From Pantoea sp. GD03673 (GTDB lineage Bacteria; Pseudomonadota; Gammaproteobacteria; Enterobacterales; Enterobacteriaceae), in contig NZ_JAOCKJ010000006.1 of the NCBI RefSeq assembly GCF_029844725.1, forward strand, positions 1-64,000: DNA of 64,000 bases, read 5' to 3'. Shown here one piece after another: positions 61,087 to 64,000 of the stretch (position 1 is its first letter; the number at the start of each line of letters is the position of its first letter). The position numbers and the translations under genes are program-made. The notes under the pieces were generated by a model. The model saw only the letters and a program-made list of their open reading frames with translations. It searched no databases and was not told the DNA's origin.

Positions 61087-61758
61087 TCAGGCGATATTGA
61101 GATATTTATGGGTCTGCATCGACAGACGCCAGTTGCGTGCAATGCAGGTTTCAATGCAAAGTCGGGTCGCATCCTCTTTGCGGCTGATGGGCTGCAGGGC
61201 AATAATTCGGGCTTTGGTATCTTCAATGCCCGCCAGCAGCAGATCCAGCGCCTCCACATCACGCTGACGCGCCACCGGATGTTTGATTTCATCGGCCCGG
61301 CTCAGCGCCTGGGGCAGCACATCGTAGCCGCCGCGCATGTTGACCTTCGGTGAGACGGTGACCCAGGTCTGTTCAGAACAGTGGATCTCATGGGTGCCGC
61401 TGGTCTCAATCTGGCACTGGAAACCGTGCTGTTCCAGAATCGTGGTTAACGGACGCAGGTCGTAAATCGCCGGTTCGCCACCGGTGATCACCACATGACG
61501 CGCCGTCCAGCCCTGCTGTTCGATGGTACGAAGCAGGGTTGCCGCATCAGCATCGCCCCAGGCGTCGCTCTCCACCGCTTTGATCAAAATATCGCCCAGC
61601 GACGTTTCCCGATCTGCCCGCTTTTCCCAGGTGTGTTTGGTATCGCACCAGCTACAGCCCACCGGGCATCCCTGCAGGCGAATGAAAATGGCAGGCACGC
61701 CGGTGTAATAACCTTCGCCCTGCAGTGTCTGGAACATTTCGTTAATCGGGTAGAACAT
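61087..61758 (-). CDS. queE: 7-carboxy-7-deazaguanine synthase QueE
   Basis: QueE is a radical-SAM enzyme that contracts 6-carboxytetrahydropterin to 7-carboxy-7-deazaguanine. The 223-residue product has the E. coli length. The cluster-binding cysteines are Cys31, Cys35 and Cys38 (GCPVGCSWCDTKH), followed by VVITGGEPAIYDL and QIETSGTHEI. It lies between queD and eno. Confidence 0.97.
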   Translation of the reverse strand: MFYPINEMFQTLQGEGYYTGVPAIFIRLQGCPVGCSWCDTKHTWEKRADRETSLGDILIKAVESDAWGDADAATLLRTIEQQGWTARHVVITGGEPAIYDLRPLTTILEQHGFQCQIETSGTHEIHCSEQTWVTVSPKVNMRGGYDVLPQALSRADEIKHPVARQRDVEALDLLLAGIEDTKARIIALQPISRKEDATRLCIETCIARNWRLSMQTHKYLNIA

Positions 61759-61837
61759 TTTTTACTCGCCTGGATAAATCGGGGCGCTGATTATGCCAGC
61801 GTGTGCCGCACAACAACAGCTGTGCGACACGAAAAAG

Positions 61838-61866
61838 CAAAAGCCCCGCACAGGGCGGGGCTTTCA
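61838..61866 (-). terminator. Rho-independent terminator of eno
   Basis: AAGCCCCGC and GCGGGGCTT form a nine-pair stem at 61841-61863, followed on the minus strand by TTGCTTTTT, about 45 bp after the eno stop. Confidence 0.85.
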
Positions 61867-61907
61867 GATTATGCGATGCCGCTTAACGCGACATCAGCAC
61901 AGGGTCA

Positions 61908-63224
<1,317 letters not shown>

Positions 63225-63243
63225 TTAGTCAATCCTAAGACAA

Positions 63244-63270
63244 GCAACGCGCGAAAAGTTCGCGCGTTGC
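63244..63270. other. Hairpin in the pyrG-eno gap
   Basis: GCAACGCGCGAA and TTCGCGCGTTGC form a perfect 12-pair stem with a three-base loop, 9 bp after the pyrG stop. The T content after it is low, so it may attenuate or protect the message rather than end it. Confidence 0.6.
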
Positions 63271-63279
63271 CTGTGAAAC

Positions 63280-64000
63280 TTACTTCGCTAAACGCTTCTG
63301 ATGCTCATGCGCGGCTTTAACAAAGCCGGCAAACAACGGATGGCCGTCGCGTGGGGTCGAGGTAAACTCAGGGTGGAACTGGCAGGCCACAAACCACGGG
63401 TGGTTCGGGATTTCGATAATCTCAACCAGTTGATCATCACCAGAGCGACCTGCTACGCGCAGACCGGCTGCTTCAATCTGCTTTAACAGCATATTGTTCA
63501 CTTCATAGCGGTGGCGATGGCGCTCAACGATAATGTCAGAGCCGTAGAGCTGGCGAACCTGGCTGCCCGGCGTTAACTGACACTGCTGGCTGCCCAGACG
63601 CATGGTGCCGCCCAGATCGCTCTGCTCGCTGCGGACTTCGACGTTACCCTCTTCGTCGCGCCATTCGGTGATTAACGCCACCACCGGGTATTTACAGTCT
63701 GGCACAAATTCCGTGGAGTTGGCGCCCGGCATCCCGGCGACATTGCGTGCAAACTCCATCAACGCAACCTGCATGCCCAGGCAGATGCCAAGGTACGGCA
63801 CGTTGTTTTCACGTGCGTACTGTGCGGTCATCAGCTTGCCTTCCACGCCACGGTAGCCAAAGCCACCTGGGATCAGAATCGCATCCAGATCTTTCAGTAA
63901 TTCGACACCGCGTGATTCAACATCCTGCGAATCGATCAGTTTGATATTCACGGTGACGCGATTTTTCAGGCCACCATGTTTCAGCGCTTCAATAACGGAC
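63280..64000 (-). CDS. pyrG: CTP synthase, C-terminal part (truncated by the window edge)
   Basis: PyrG aminates UTP to CTP using glutamine. About 240 C-terminal residues are present, running from [10 protein letters not shown] to the end of the protein; the roughly 305-residue synthetase domain lies beyond position 64000. The glutamine amidotransferase domain shows [14 protein letters not shown], the nucleophile Cys in [12 protein letters not shown], and HPEF near the end. The frame is open across the right edge, so a GTG at 63951 is an internal codon, not a start. Confidence 0.97.
   Translation of the reverse strand, partial: SVIEALKHGGLKNRVTVNIKLIDSQDVESRGVELLKDLDAILIPGGFGYRGVEGKLMTAQYARENNVPYLGICLGMQVALMEFARNVAGMPGANSTEFVPDCKYPVVALITEWRDEEGNVEVRSEQSDLGGTMRLGSQQCQLTPGSQVRQLYGSDIIVERHRHRYEVNNMLLKQIEAAGLRVAGRSGDDQLVEIIEIPNHPWFVACQFHPEFTSTPRDGHPLFAGFVKAAHEHQKRLAK

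Overview
The window is chromosomal DNA from a gamma-proteobacterium of the order Enterobacterales. Almost every protein can be matched by recall to an Escherichia coli counterpart of nearly the same length. Gene order follows the E. coli clpB-to-pyrG segment, with a few replacements. A cysG copy heading the cysDNC operon, a narGHJI-narK-narL block between mltB and mutS, and a missing yfiLRNB block suggest Erwiniaceae, most likely Pantoea. That genus call is inference from gene content; no search was run.

Layout. 1-200: an rRNA P1 promoter fires leftward out of the window, next to the clpB terminator. 211-6124: clpB (sigma-32 promoter), pgeF, rluD, bamD, raiA. 6125-9956: aromatic amino-acid genes, with pheL-pheA under attenuation converging on aroF-tyrA, whose upstream region carries three TyrR-box-like sites. 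10027-15131: an acetyltransferase gene, the rpsP-rimM-trmD-rplS translation operon, ffh and ypjD. 15147-19790: corB, luxS, the small RNA MicA, gshA, yqaA and yqaB. 20232-21504: a stable-RNA operon with tRNA-Ser(GCU) and four tRNA-Arg(ACG) genes on near-perfect 282-bp repeats, each followed by a partial tRNA 3' end. 21696-27195: csrA, alaS, recX, recA (LexA box), pncC. 27301-30663: tam, a DapA-family lyase, yjdM, mltB.

30767-39965: respiratory nitrate reductase narGHJI, the transporter narK with a perfect FNR box, and a divergent narL without a narX neighbour. 40267-43953: mutS and rpoS face each other across about 130 bp. 44011-49402: nlpD, pcm, surE, truD, ispF, ispD and ftsB, linked to rpoS and cell-envelope functions. 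49571-60332: ygbE and the sulfate assimilation genes cysGDNC and cysJIH, separated by iap and a YciI-like gene. 60631-64000: queD, queE, eno and the C-terminal part of pyrG, which runs off the right edge.

Functionally the genes form several complete modules: phenylalanine/tyrosine synthesis, assimilatory sulfate reduction to sulfide including siroheme supply, nitrate respiration, SOS and mismatch repair, and general-stress control. Most of the window is conserved core genome with E. coli-like regulation (TyrR, LexA, sigma-32, sigma-E, FNR). I found no phage, insertion sequence, CRISPR array or evident new system. The most unusual structure is the tRNA-Arg repeat array. The clearest departures in content are narL without narX, the DapA-family gene, and cysG in the sulfate operon.
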